DNA of 64,000 nucleotides, from NCBI RefSeq assembly GCF_000347035.1, contig NZ_ANIJ01000018.1, positions 62,001 to 126,000 of the forward strand. Direction: 5' to 3'. How positions within the stretch are numbered: position 1 is the first letter of the stretch; each line of letters opens with the position of its first letter. The DNA is from Leptospira sp. B5-022. GTDB lineage: Bacteria; Spirochaetota; Leptospiria; Leptospirales; Leptospiraceae. Under the pieces are notes generated by a model. The model saw only the letters and a list, made by a program, of their open reading frames with translations. It searched no databases and was not told where the DNA came from. Shown in pieces: positions 17,979 through 25,838 of the stretch. The position numbers were made by a program, and so were the translations under genes.

Positions 17979-19076
17979 ATGAATTCTGAATGGAAACAAT
18001 GGGTTTATGAGAAAACCGCAAAACCTTTCTTCTTAAGCATTCATCCTGAATCCGCTCACTATCTTGCCCAAAATCTACTTGGGCTTTCTAAAAAGCTTCC
18101 GTTTGTGTTTCCTGTTTTGGAATCGCTAATGACCTACTCCAGCGATCGTTTGAAAACAAAGGTCGCAGGGATCGAATTTGCAAATCCAGTCGGACTAGGC
18201 GCGGGCTTTGATAAGACTGGAGAATTATATCCGTTTCTTTCTAGATTAGGTTTCGGTTCGATTGAGATCGGAACGATCACAGGCCAAGCACAACCTGGAA
18301 ATCCAAAGCCTAGGATTTTCCGATATGCCGAAGACGAGGCTTTGATCAATCGAATGGGATTTAATAATCCCGGAGCGGATGCTGCCGAAGAAACCATCCG
18401 AAAACAGAAAAAGAACTGTGTAAGAGGGATTAACGTAGGCAAAACAAAAATTGTCTCGGAAGAAGACGCGGTAGATGATTACGTATATTCTCTAAAAAAA
18501 CTCACCGCCCATGCAGACTATGCGGTGATCAATATCTCTTCTCCCAATACTCCCGGTCTTAGGAATTTCCAAAAGAAGGAAAACTTTACCAAGTTGATGG
18601 AAGGCATCCGAAGCGGTTTAGGCGGAAAATTTCCAATCCCTACTTTTGTAAAATTTGCTCCCGATATGGAAAAAGAAGAATTGAAGGGCCTGCTGGAACT
18701 CTTACCCGACTCTAAATTATCAGGTGTCATTCTCACCAACACAACAATAGACAAATCGGTCTTATCCAGATACCCGAACGTAGAAAAAGAAGGCGGAGTT
18801 TCCGGAAAACCGCTTCGCCAAAGGTCCACAGAGTTTGTTCGCTATGCCTACTCTATCTTACAGGGAAGTCTTCCTATCATAGGAGTCGGCGGGATCGACT
18901 CGGGAGAAGCAGCCTTAGAAAAAATTTTAGCAGGAGCTGACCTAGTCCAATTATATACAGGCTACGTTTACAACGGACCATTTTTGCCTGTTAGAATATT
19001 AGAATATCTAGATGGAATTCTGAAAAAAGTCGGAGCGAGGTCGATCGGCGAATTGGTAGGTAAGAATAAGATTTGA
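17979..19076 (+). CDS. pyrD: Dihydroorotate dehydrogenase (quinone), class 2
   Basis: A 365-residue flavoprotein catalysing the fourth step of pyrimidine synthesis, with electrons passed to quinone at the inner membrane. An N-terminal amphipathic helix (FFLSIHPESAHYLAQNLL) is the class-2 membrane and quinone contact. FMN-site motifs include NPVGLGAGFDK, NRMGFNNPG and GVGGIDSGEAAL. The active-site Ser is in NISSPNTPGLR (class 1 uses Cys). The ATG at 17979 has AAGGAG six bases upstream; an in-frame ATG further upstream overlaps the permease and is not favoured. Confidence 0.96.
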   Translation: MNSEWKQWVYEKTAKPFFLSIHPESAHYLAQNLLGLSKKLPFVFPVLESLMTYSSDRLKTKVAGIEFANPVGLGAGFDKTGELYPFLSRLGFGSIEIGTITGQAQPGNPKPRIFRYAEDEALINRMGFNNPGADAAEETIRKQKKNCVRGINVGKTKIVSEEDAVDDYVYSLKKLTAHADYAVINISSPNTPGLRNFQKKENFTKLMEGIRSGLGGKFPIPTFVKFAPDMEKEELKGLLELLPDSKLSGVILTNTTIDKSVLSRYPNVEKEGGVSGKPLRQRSTEFVRYAYSILQGSLPIIGVGGIDSGEAALEKILAGADLVQLYTGYVYNGPFLPVRILEYLDGILKKVGARSIGELVGKNKI

Positions 19077-19078
19077 TC

Positions 19079-19750
19079 TTATTCTTCTGGGATTTTACAT
19101 TTTCCTTTTTCGTCCCATTCCGCTTTCCAAACGGCGGAGTTTTGCTCCTTCACCAATCGAATTACTATGTCGGAACAAACCGTTTTAGAACCGTTTTCGG
19201 AAATTTCGAAGTCTCCCTCGTATCTGAACCAAAATTGTTCTTTATTGGGAGTCAGATTCTGTCCGAATTCCGGTTCCGTTAAACGAATTGAATCTACCGA
19301 TTTGGATCTTCCTTTCTCTTCTAAGATCGCATCTTCTACAATTTGGTAAAGTTCGTCTTTTGTAGGCGGTTCCTTTCCTGGTTCCGTGACAACTACAGAT
19401 CTTGCCATTCCGATGTCGGAGAAGACCCAACCTTTTTCTCTTATGAATTGATAGATCACTCCAACCGGAGTTTTGGTCGTCTGGCCTTCTTTTTTCCGAC
19501 TAGTAACGAAGAAGGAAAATTTATATCTGAGATCTGCAGGTGCGTTCTCTTCCGGAGATTCTTTCTCTATCAGCTTAGGCTTTCCTACCGCTTGAACGGA
19601 GAGTATTCTGTCTCCTGGGAATTTTTTAGACCATTGATTTTGTAATTCTTTTTTAGCCTTTTCCTCATCGGGAGTTCCAGCAATTTGTGAAGAAAGGTTT
19701 GTGGCAAAGGATATTAATAGGACCACCCCGATAATATACATCTTTGACAT
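19079..19750 (-). CDS. Hypothetical exported protein
   Basis: A 223-residue protein with an N-terminal signal peptide (MSKMYIIGVVLLISFATNLSS, cleavage probably just after). The mature part is Lys/Glu-rich and predicted mixed alpha/beta, with FRYEGDFEISENGSKTV and a C-terminal Cys pair (TVCSDIV, KGKCKIPEE) that could form a disulfide. I recognise no family. It is probably periplasmic. The gene is convergent with pyrD (2-base gap) and divergent from the SixA-like gene. Confidence 0.65.
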   Translation of the reverse strand: MSKMYIIGVVLLISFATNLSSQIAGTPDEEKAKKELQNQWSKKFPGDRILSVQAVGKPKLIEKESPEENAPADLRYKFSFFVTSRKKEGQTTKTPVGVIYQFIREKGWVFSDIGMARSVVVTEPGKEPPTKDELYQIVEDAILEEKGRSKSVDSIRLTEPEFGQNLTPNKEQFWFRYEGDFEISENGSKTVCSDIVIRLVKEQNSAVWKAEWDEKGKCKIPEE

Positions 19751-19830
19751 AGCTCATGAGTTTTATCGTCGGGAAAGATCCTTGTCAATGAAATTCCAGA
19801 TTTGAAGCTTTATCGCGGAGGAGAGGATTT

Positions 19831-20325
19831 TTGAAAGAGATTCATCTCATTAGACATTCTAAATCCGATTGGAGCGATACTCATTTAAAGGATAAGGAAC
19901 GTTCTTTGTCTAAGAGAGGTCGTAAAAACGCGCGATTTTTAGGAAAATATGTGAAGAAGGTTTCCTTTGTTGCGGATGTCGCCCTTGTTTCGCCATCCGT
20001 CCGAACTTCTGAAACTTGGAAGATAATACAGAGTTTTCAGAATATTACGAATGATACAAAGATTATAAGTGAAATATATGAGGCGGAGTATTCCGACTTA
20101 CTTAGGATTTTAAGAGGTCTACCTTCTAAAATTAACAATGTAGTTTTGATAGGTCATAATCCGGGAATGGAAGATCTTGCGAATTATTTATTATTAGGAA
20201 ATAATCCCGACTCTCTTTTCGAAAAATTTCCCACTTCTTCTTTTATAAGTTTAGTGACGGACCAGAAAGATTGGGCGGATCTGGGAAGACAAAGTTGCAG
20301 ACTCAAAAGGTTTTGGATCCCATGA
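19831..20325 (+). CDS. SixA-like histidine phosphatase
   Basis: A 164-residue member of the histidine phosphatase superfamily, SixA branch. The catalytic N-terminus is EIHLIRHSKSDWSD (Arg-His), the second His is in LIGHNPGMEDLA, and SPSVRTSETW supplies the second Arg. SixA proteins remove phosphate from phospho-His, classically on phosphorelay or PTS proteins; related enzymes act on small molecules. The TTG start has AGGAGAGGA just upstream. hpt begins in the stop codon (4-bp overlap), so they are coupled. Confidence 0.85.
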   Translation: MKEIHLIRHSKSDWSDTHLKDKERSLSKRGRKNARFLGKYVKKVSFVADVALVSPSVRTSETWKIIQSFQNITNDTKIISEIYEAEYSDLLRILRGLPSKINNVVLIGHNPGMEDLANYLLLGNNPDSLFEKFPTSSFISLVTDQKDWADLGRQSCRLKRFWIP

Positions 20326-20867
20326 AGAATAATACTTCAAATTTTAATAATATACCGTTTCAGACATTGTTTAACGAAGAGATGATCTCTTCTAGAGTAA
20401 AAGAATTGGGTTTGCAAATCGCAAACGATTACCAAGGCAAAAATCCCGTTTTTGTATGCGTTCTAAGAGGCGGGATTTACTTCTTCTCCGATCTGACTAA
20501 AGCGGTTCCCATCCCGATAGAATTGGATTTTATACAGGCAAAATCTTATGTTGGAATGGAATCTTCCGGAAACGTAGAATTAATTAAAGACTTGGATTCG
20601 GAGATCTCAGGCAGAGATATTCTAATTGTAGAAGATATCGTGGATACGGGCCGTACACTGAAATTTTTGATCTCTCATATTCTATCCAAAAAACCGAAGT
20701 CACTGGAAATCGCTTCTTTGTTATTTAAAGAAGGGGGAGAGGCAGTCGGATATCCGATCAAATATATAGGCTGGAATATAGGAAAAGAATTCGTGATCGG
20801 CTATGGGCTGGATTACGACGGCAAATTCAGGAATCTACCGGGAGTATTCATTTATTCCGAAGAATGA
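20322..20867 (+). CDS. hpt: Hypoxanthine phosphoribosyltransferase
   Basis: A 181-residue purine-salvage enzyme that makes IMP or GMP from hypoxanthine or guanine and PRPP. The PRPP site is IVEDIVDTGRTLK. The loop FVCVLRGGIYFF and the flexible-loop segment AKSYVGMESSG are both typical of Hpt. The ATG at 20322 overlaps the stop of the SixA-like gene (ATGA) and gives a normal family length. An earlier in-frame ATG lies inside the upstream gene and is rejected. The 3' end overlaps the convergent membrane-protein gene by 16 bases. Confidence 0.93.
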   Translation: MKNNTSNFNNIPFQTLFNEEMISSRVKELGLQIANDYQGKNPVFVCVLRGGIYFFSDLTKAVPIPIELDFIQAKSYVGMESSGNVELIKDLDSEISGRDILIVEDIVDTGRTLKFLISHILSKKPKSLEIASLLFKEGGEAVGYPIKYIGWNIGKEFVIGYGLDYDGKFRNLPGVFIYSEE

Positions 20868-21466
20868 GAAACATTCTCCTGCTTTTTGATCAGAGTTTTT
20901 AATCCAATGATGGAAGTTTCGAGATCTTGGATCTTCGGTAAAAACTTCTCCCCGTCCAAAAAACCTTTCCCTTCATTCCTGCCAAGTTCGGAATAGATTT
21001 CTGCACTCAGATCATGATAGGCCTTTTGCAAACTGATAAAGGACGATTCTAAATGTCCGGGAGAGAGAGCCTTTTTCTTTACCTTATACTTGCGGAATAA
21101 AGAAAATCCGAATTTAAACACTACGAAAAAGTAAGCGGGAAGAAGAAGTGTGAGTGCAGTCTTTATGACAGCAAAAATTTCCCAAGACTCGGAAATCGTG
21201 TGACTTAAGAAAGATCTAAGTCCTGAGATAAAAACCACAGAGATCGTATAGTTCACTCTTGGCGTAGATGGAGATAAAGTATTGATAACGTATAATATAG
21301 GCAGGGAAAGTATTAAAACCAAGACCAAATCGACAGGAAAGAGATTTGAAATCAAATCCAGAAAATGAACGATGGCCTTATAGGTTCTCACCAGGTCGTC
21401 CACGGATTGGTTTAACCTGTCAAAGTCCGCCTTTAGATTGGAGAAAAACTGGGTGATCTGGTTCAT
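20852..21466 (-). CDS. Hypothetical membrane protein
   Basis: About 204 residues with three to four hydrophobic segments (LFPVDLVLVLILSLPILYV, VNYTISVVFISGL, IFAVIKTALTLLLPAYFFVVF). A charged, helical C-terminal domain of about 80 residues, probably coiled, follows. The ATG at 21466 is chosen because GGGAG lies about nine bases upstream; the frame extends 26 codons further without a good start. I recognise no family. The 5' end overlaps the divergent neighbour by a few bases, so their promoters must lie inside each other's coding regions. Confidence 0.6.
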   Translation of the reverse strand: MNQITQFFSNLKADFDRLNQSVDDLVRTYKAIVHFLDLISNLFPVDLVLVLILSLPILYVINTLSPSTPRVNYTISVVFISGLRSFLSHTISESWEIFAVIKTALTLLLPAYFFVVFKFGFSLFRKYKVKKKALSPGHLESSFISLQKAYHDLSAEIYSELGRNEGKGFLDGEKFLPKIQDLETSIIGLKTLIKKQENVSHSSE

Positions 21467-22553
21467 TAATTCGCTCCCTAGAATTCCAGGATGGGAAAAG
21501 AGAACAGCCCTGTCTCGAAAGCTGCAAGAACTTTCCTTAACCAAAAAGCTCTTCCTGATATATTCCGTTTTCGCGTTATACTTTCTATTATATCACGAAG
21601 CACATCTCCCATTGTTATGGATGATCGGTCTGGCTTTGATCGGCTACCTTGTATCCGGTATCCTTTTTTGGGGTATCGTATTCGCATTCCGAAAACTAGA
21701 AACTAAGATCGTTTTACCCGCAATTTTTGCGGAAGTAGGTATTGAAAGACCCACGATCAAATTGGTTCCATGGGCGGAAGCTTCGTTTTTCGCTTTTTCA
21801 ATATTGGCCTGTTTACTTACGGGATTTTTCGAGAATAGATCCGGTATTCTTTTCTTTTTGGTTTATGCCGTCGGAGTTTTAAGTACTAGATTTATTGAGA
21901 ACAAAACATATTATAAAATTGGATTATTAGGAATGGTGGTTTTAGCCGCCGGTCTAGTCAGTTTTAAAAGTTTGCAGAAGGCTGAGATTTTCGTGGCCTA
22001 CTCCATGTTCAAACCAGATTTCGAACAAAAGGATCTGAGTCGTTGGAATTACAACGAGGAAAATCGGACCTTACATAATGAAGATCTAAAGCTCAGTATT
22101 CTTTTACCCGAAGAGTTTTACTTTCATAATCCTCAGAATTTGAATTTGGAAGATAAGACAGGTATAGGACAGATTGCTGGTATCATATCTTCCAGTGACT
22201 CTGATCCGAATCGTTATCCTGTAATAAGGATCTTTTTTATTCCATTCCGATTTGACGACGAATCAGAACTACTTTCGCAATTCAAAAAATTTTTGGATCT
22301 TCAATTACAAAGGGGAGATATCCAAGAATTGAACGAATTAGAAAGAGAAATTTTTGAAGATAGATTTTTTGGGACCTTTTGGACATTCTACGATGTTCTC
22401 AGGCCGAGATATGCAAAAACCGGAATGTTCTTTTTAGCAAAACATAAACAACCTTATAGTCTGGTCTTTATTATAGACGAAAGTTTGATCAAAGGAAGAA
22501 GGCACGAAGAATCCGTGGAAAAGATCCTGACTAGCGTAAAGATAGAAGAATAG
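21453..22553 (+). CDS. Hypothetical membrane protein with soluble C-terminal domain
   Basis: About 366 residues. The N-terminal half has five to six hydrophobic segments (KLFLIYSVFALYFLLYH onward to about residue 180). The C-terminal half is soluble and begins near DFEQKDLSRWNYNEEN, with LKLSILLPEEFYFH and FIPFRFDDES; it looks like an extracytoplasmic beta-rich domain. The GTG at 21453 with GGAG nine bases upstream is favoured; a TTG at 21438 is the alternative. I recognise no family. It overlaps the divergent neighbour's first codons. Confidence 0.6.
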   Translation: MIWFINSLPRIPGWEKRTALSRKLQELSLTKKLFLIYSVFALYFLLYHEAHLPLLWMIGLALIGYLVSGILFWGIVFAFRKLETKIVLPAIFAEVGIERPTIKLVPWAEASFFAFSILACLLTGFFENRSGILFFLVYAVGVLSTRFIENKTYYKIGLLGMVVLAAGLVSFKSLQKAEIFVAYSMFKPDFEQKDLSRWNYNEENRTLHNEDLKLSILLPEEFYFHNPQNLNLEDKTGIGQIAGIISSSDSDPNRYPVIRIFFIPFRFDDESELLSQFKKFLDLQLQRGDIQELNELEREIFEDRFFGTFWTFYDVLRPRYAKTGMFFLAKHKQPYSLVFIIDESLIKGRRHEESVEKILTSVKIEE

Positions 22554-22558
22554 AATTC

Positions 22559-23128
22559 CTAACCGATCGTTACGTAATCTAAATGATTCGCTATATGCAT
22601 TGAATGAGCGAGTTCATATTCTTGTTTTGTGAGTTTGCCGTACGCAAAGTGCGGAGCAAGTTCCCCATTATAATTGGAGAATGTTGAGATCGCCTTTTTT
22701 AGTTCCAAAATACTTTCTGAAAGCGGAATACCCGCTTGTAAAACATCCGCACCGGGGATCGGTGCATTTAGGTCATGGGACATCTTTCCCTTTCTAGAAA
22801 AATTCCAAAAAGCGATTTTACCAAGAGTGTTTTGAAATAGTTCGGATTTATTTTCCGGATACCCTTTTATCGAGTAGTAAATACTTTGAGCACAGTGCAA
22901 CAACACTTGGCTCGGATCCCAATCTCCATAGGGAAGGACTGTTTTTGCTTGAAGTAATTTTGCGAGTTCGATTTCCACTTCGGAGAATTTTGAAAATTGG
23001 ATCCCTCTCTCCTTTATTCCATAATGAACACTCGCGCAAGAATCCAATAAAGTTCCGGAACTTGTTAGAATTCCGATAGCCGCGGCTTTCTGAATAAATT
23101 TTTTCCTGGAAAAATTAACATCCGACAT
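22559..23128 (-). CDS. DUF1569 domain protein, exported lipoprotein-like
   Basis: A 189-residue protein. The start SRKKFIQKAAAIGILTSSG resembles a weak Tat or Sec signal and is followed by LLDSCAS, a possible lipobox. The mature part matches the pattern of DUF1569 proteins as I know it (LLHCAQSIYYSIKGYP, MSHDLNAPIPGADVL, PHFAYGKLTKQEYELAHSMH), which are thought to have a DinB-like four-helix fold with metal-binding histidines. Function is unknown. It lies between a convergent membrane protein and the HTH-citrate-synthase gene upstream on the same strand, 66 bases away. Confidence 0.7.
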   Translation of the reverse strand: MSDVNFSRKKFIQKAAAIGILTSSGTLLDSCASVHYGIKERGIQFSKFSEVEIELAKLLQAKTVLPYGDWDPSQVLLHCAQSIYYSIKGYPENKSELFQNTLGKIAFWNFSRKGKMSHDLNAPIPGADVLQAGIPLSESILELKKAISTFSNYNGELAPHFAYGKLTKQEYELAHSMHIANHLDYVTIG

Positions 23129-23193
23129 TAAAGCACCCCTACTCCTATCTTTCTATTAACTAATGCGAAGGATTTGGTGAGTCAAGGATTTGA

Positions 23194-24441
23194 TTATTCT
23201 TGGGGAGGGTTTCCGATATACTTCGCTCTGGGGCGGATCAAATTTCCGGATTCATATTGTTCCATAGCATGAGCTAACCAACCCGCGGTTCGACCGATCG
23301 CGAAAATTCCGATGCCGGCACCTTTGGGTAATTTGAGCATTTTGGAAACCAGTGCGAGTCCTGCATCGATCGTAGGATAATCTTCCAAGAGTTCTTCTAT
23401 CTGTATTATGAATTGTAGATATAATTGTGCATCCGGATCGTTTGGAAAAGATCTAGATATCATTTCGATTAACTTTCTACCTCTAGGATCTCCTTTTTTA
23501 TATAGAGGGTGGCCAAAGCCCGGGATATTTTCTCCATTTCTTAATTTTTCTTCTATGAGTTGTTTATCTTTCTTTTTATTTCCCGTTACTTGGGCAAGAA
23601 GAAGAATCGCTTTCTCTGTGAGCAACCCATGTTTAGGTCCGGATAAAGCGGCGAGTCCCGCGAGTACTACTTGGTAAAGAGAAGCTTCACTAGAAGCTAC
23701 ACATCTTGCGGTAAAAGAAGAAACATTCAACTCATGGTCGGCGGAAAGGATCAAAGCCGCTTCTAAAAGTTTTAGTTTAGCTAAATAATTCGGATCTTCT
23801 TTTTTTCTAGAAGGATTCCAACTACTTAAAAGTGTTTCTGAAATTTTTCCTTCCGATCCAGTTTTGCCGGAAGAAAATAGAGTTAGATATCTTAAGATAG
23901 AAGAAGAAGTTTTTTTGAAAGTTTTCGTATCTTTACGGAATGCCTTTGCATCTTCATATTCTAAAAAAGGAAGTAAGATCCTAGAAATATCTAAGATAGG
24001 CCGACCCTCTAATAATTTTAGGATTTTAATACATTCTTCGGATAATATCGGCCAATCGGATTCGAATGGATTTATTTCTTCCGCTTCCCAAAGTAAACAA
24101 GCTACATCCTCAAAACCTTCGTTCTCCGAAAGATCTAAAACGTTTTTACCCCTGTAGAAGAGGGAGTTTTCTCCGAGTAATGTGATAGAAGATTCTAATA
24201 CCGGTTGTCCTAAGGACAAAGCCGTTTTGGCGGTCTTTCCAGGCTGGCTTCTTTCTTCTCTTCTGAGCAATAATTGTTCTATATCTTCTCTTCTATAACG
24301 TTTACTTCTATCCTTATGGCCTCCCGACTCGGAATGCAGTAAGCCGCGACTAACGTATGAATATATGGTTTGTACCTCTACTCCTAAGGCAGAGGCGGCT
24401 TCATCCGCGCTTAAGAACGGTTTTTTAGTAGAAAAAGCCAT
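23194..24441 (-). CDS. Citrate synthase-like protein with N-terminal MerR-type HTH
   Basis: A 415-residue fusion. Residues 8-60 form a MerR-like helix-turn-helix (LSADEAASALGVEVQTIYSY, then YRREDIEQLL). The rest is a citrate synthase fold with the motifs SADHELNVSSF, GPKHGLL, IPGFGHPLYKKGDPRG, YPTIDAGLALVS and GRTAGWLAHAMEQ. The expected catalytic His, His and Asp are all in place, so it may be enzymatically active as well as DNA-binding. Citrate-synthase-like proteins with such an N-terminus are a known but poorly understood family. It faces a second citrate synthase gene. No Shine-Dalgarno precedes the ATG and the promoter puts transcription start about 1-2 bases before it, so the mRNA may be leaderless. 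Confidence 0.9.
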   Translation of the reverse strand: MAFSTKKPFLSADEAASALGVEVQTIYSYVSRGLLHSESGGHKDRSKRYRREDIEQLLLRREERSQPGKTAKTALSLGQPVLESSITLLGENSLFYRGKNVLDLSENEGFEDVACLLWEAEEINPFESDWPILSEECIKILKLLEGRPILDISRILLPFLEYEDAKAFRKDTKTFKKTSSSILRYLTLFSSGKTGSEGKISETLLSSWNPSRKKEDPNYLAKLKLLEAALILSADHELNVSSFTARCVASSEASLYQVVLAGLAALSGPKHGLLTEKAILLLAQVTGNKKKDKQLIEEKLRNGENIPGFGHPLYKKGDPRGRKLIEMISRSFPNDPDAQLYLQFIIQIEELLEDYPTIDAGLALVSKMLKLPKGAGIGIFAIGRTAGWLAHAMEQYESGNLIRPRAKYIGNPPQE

Positions 24442-24444
24442 ATA

Positions 24445-24473
24445 TTGACAATATAATCAACATTGACTAATAT
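24445..24473 (+). promoter_or_regulatory. Sigma70-like promoter of the plus-strand citrate synthase
   Basis: TTGACA (24445-24450), a 17-base spacer and TAATAT (24468-24473) form a near-consensus promoter. Predicted start is near 24480, leaving a leader of about 36 bases that carries AAAAGGAGA before the ATG at 24516. Confidence 0.7.
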
Positions 24474-24480
24474 TTGTCAA
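24450..24480 (-). promoter_or_regulatory. Opposing promoter of the HTH-citrate synthase gene
   Basis: On the minus strand TTGACA (24475-24480) is followed after 19 bases by TATATT (24450-24455). A 19-base spacer is the signature of MerR-type regulated promoters. The start would fall around 24442-24443, next to the ATG at 24441. Confidence 0.6.
24463..24480. promoter_or_regulatory. Candidate operator: 18-bp dyad
   Basis: TTGACTAATATTTGTCAA is an almost perfect palindrome (one mismatched pair, AATATT core). A looser dyad, TTGACAATATAATCAA, lies at 24445-24460. Both sit inside the overlapping divergent promoters, a natural site for the HTH-citrate synthase to bind. Confidence 0.55.
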
Positions 24481-24515
24481 CCCGCTAAACTCGAATGGAA
24501 AAAAGGAGAAATAGA

Positions 24516-25649
24516 ATGTTAGTCTCTGAACAGGAAAAAGAGAAAAATTACAGCCCGGGTTTAGAAGGAATACCTGCAGCAAGGACCAAACTTTCCCAGG
24601 TCGATGGGAAAGGAGGAAGGTTGATCATAGCAGGTTATGCTGTGGAAGAATTCGCCGGAAAGGCAGTCTTTGAAGAAACTATTTTTACACTTTGGAACGA
24701 TAGAAGGCCAATGCCAACCGAAACCAGTTTGTTCTCGGAGGAACTCAGATCTTCCAGAAGATTTTCGAAAGTGATACGAACCATTATAGAGGAAGCCGTA
24801 TATGCGAATCTTCCGTTAATCGATATTTTACGGATCGGATCCGCGGCTCTTTCTTTAGGTTCTCAAAAAGAAGATCCCAGAAAGGATGCGATGGCAGTTC
24901 TTTCCACATTTCCTTTGATCGTCGCGTGGGCTTTCCGTTTACTGAAAGGCCAAGCTCCCGTTCTTCCTAGACAAGACTTGGACATTGCGGCAAATTTTCT
25001 CTACATGCTGAATGGGAATGATCCCGATCCAAGAAACGTTCGGGCTTTGAATACGTATCTGAATACGGTTTGCGACCATGGATTGAATGCTTCCACATTC
25101 GCAGCGAGAGTGATTATCTCCACCCAGTCCGATATGATCTCGGCGGTAACAGGAGGATTGGGTGCACTAAAAGGGCCTTTGCATGGAGGAGCTCCGGGGC
25201 CCGCGTTAGATACCGTATTTGAGATAGGAGCGAAGGAAAATGCGGAGAGGGTGCTGAGAGAAAAATTAAAGCATAACGAAAGACTAATGGGATTCGGGCA
25301 TCGGATCTATAAGGTCAGAGATCCTCGTGCGGATGTTCTCGCAAAGGCGGCGAAAATCCTATATGATACGGATGAAAAAAGAGAGTTTTATGATCTTGCG
25401 ATGTACGTGGAAAAAACAGCATTGGACTTGTTGAAAGAATACAAGCCGGACCGAGTGCTCGAAACCAATGTGGAATTTTATACTGCGTTACTTCTTCATG
25501 GTTTAGGATTCCCGACCGAGATCTTTACTCCCGTATTTGCAATGGGAAGAGCGGCAGGTTGGACAGCTCATTGTTTCGAACAAATGCAGGAAAGAATATT
25601 AAGACCGGATGCGATCTATACGGGAGAAGATGGAAAACTTTGGAATTAG
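24516..25649 (+). CDS. Citrate synthase (CitA-like)
   Basis: A 377-residue citrate synthase family enzyme, condensing acetyl-CoA with oxaloacetate or a related 2-oxo acid. Visible motifs are CDHGLNASTFAARV, LKGPLHGGAPGP (His), LMGFGHRIYKVRDPRAD (His) and FAMGRAAGWTAHCFEQM (Arg). The position of the usual catalytic Asp (NVDFY) reads NVEFYTALLLHG, with Glu in its place. The ATG at 24516 is chosen because AAAAGGAGA precedes it; another in-frame ATG at 24495 lacks this. It is divergent from the HTH-citrate synthase and probably controlled by it. Whether it makes citrate or 2-methylcitrate is not decided by the sequence. Confidence 0.9.
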   Translation: MLVSEQEKEKNYSPGLEGIPAARTKLSQVDGKGGRLIIAGYAVEEFAGKAVFEETIFTLWNDRRPMPTETSLFSEELRSSRRFSKVIRTIIEEAVYANLPLIDILRIGSAALSLGSQKEDPRKDAMAVLSTFPLIVAWAFRLLKGQAPVLPRQDLDIAANFLYMLNGNDPDPRNVRALNTYLNTVCDHGLNASTFAARVIISTQSDMISAVTGGLGALKGPLHGGAPGPALDTVFEIGAKENAERVLREKLKHNERLMGFGHRIYKVRDPRADVLAKAAKILYDTDEKREFYDLAMYVEKTALDLLKEYKPDRVLETNVEFYTALLLHGLGFPTEIFTPVFAMGRAAGWTAHCFEQMQERILRPDAIYTGEDGKLWN

Positions 25650-25767
25650 AGCCTGTCTCAAAAAAACTTTAAAATAGTCTTGGAGTGAGTAATTTGCTTT
25701 GCCTTCCGCTTGCAAGTTCTGTGCAAATTTCCGGGTGGCTTTGCTCTCAAGCAGAACTCACTCTAAG
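25649..25767. repeat. Structured intergenic element with inverted repeats
   Basis: Between convergent genes. It begins GAGCCTGTCTCAAAA, a 15-mer seen again with one change at 36013. Arms CTTGGAGTGAGT (25679-25690) and ACTCACTCTAAG (25756-25767) pair in 11 of 12 positions. A nested pair, AATTTGC (25691-25697) and GCAAATT (25723-25729), lies inside. It could be a terminator complex, a MITE-like relic or a small RNA. Confidence 0.5.
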
Positions 25768-25838
25768 AAATCGTTTTGTATAGGGCCTTTGATATAGCTG
25801 TCATTATCGGGAGATTATTTCTTTCCCGTATAAACAGA

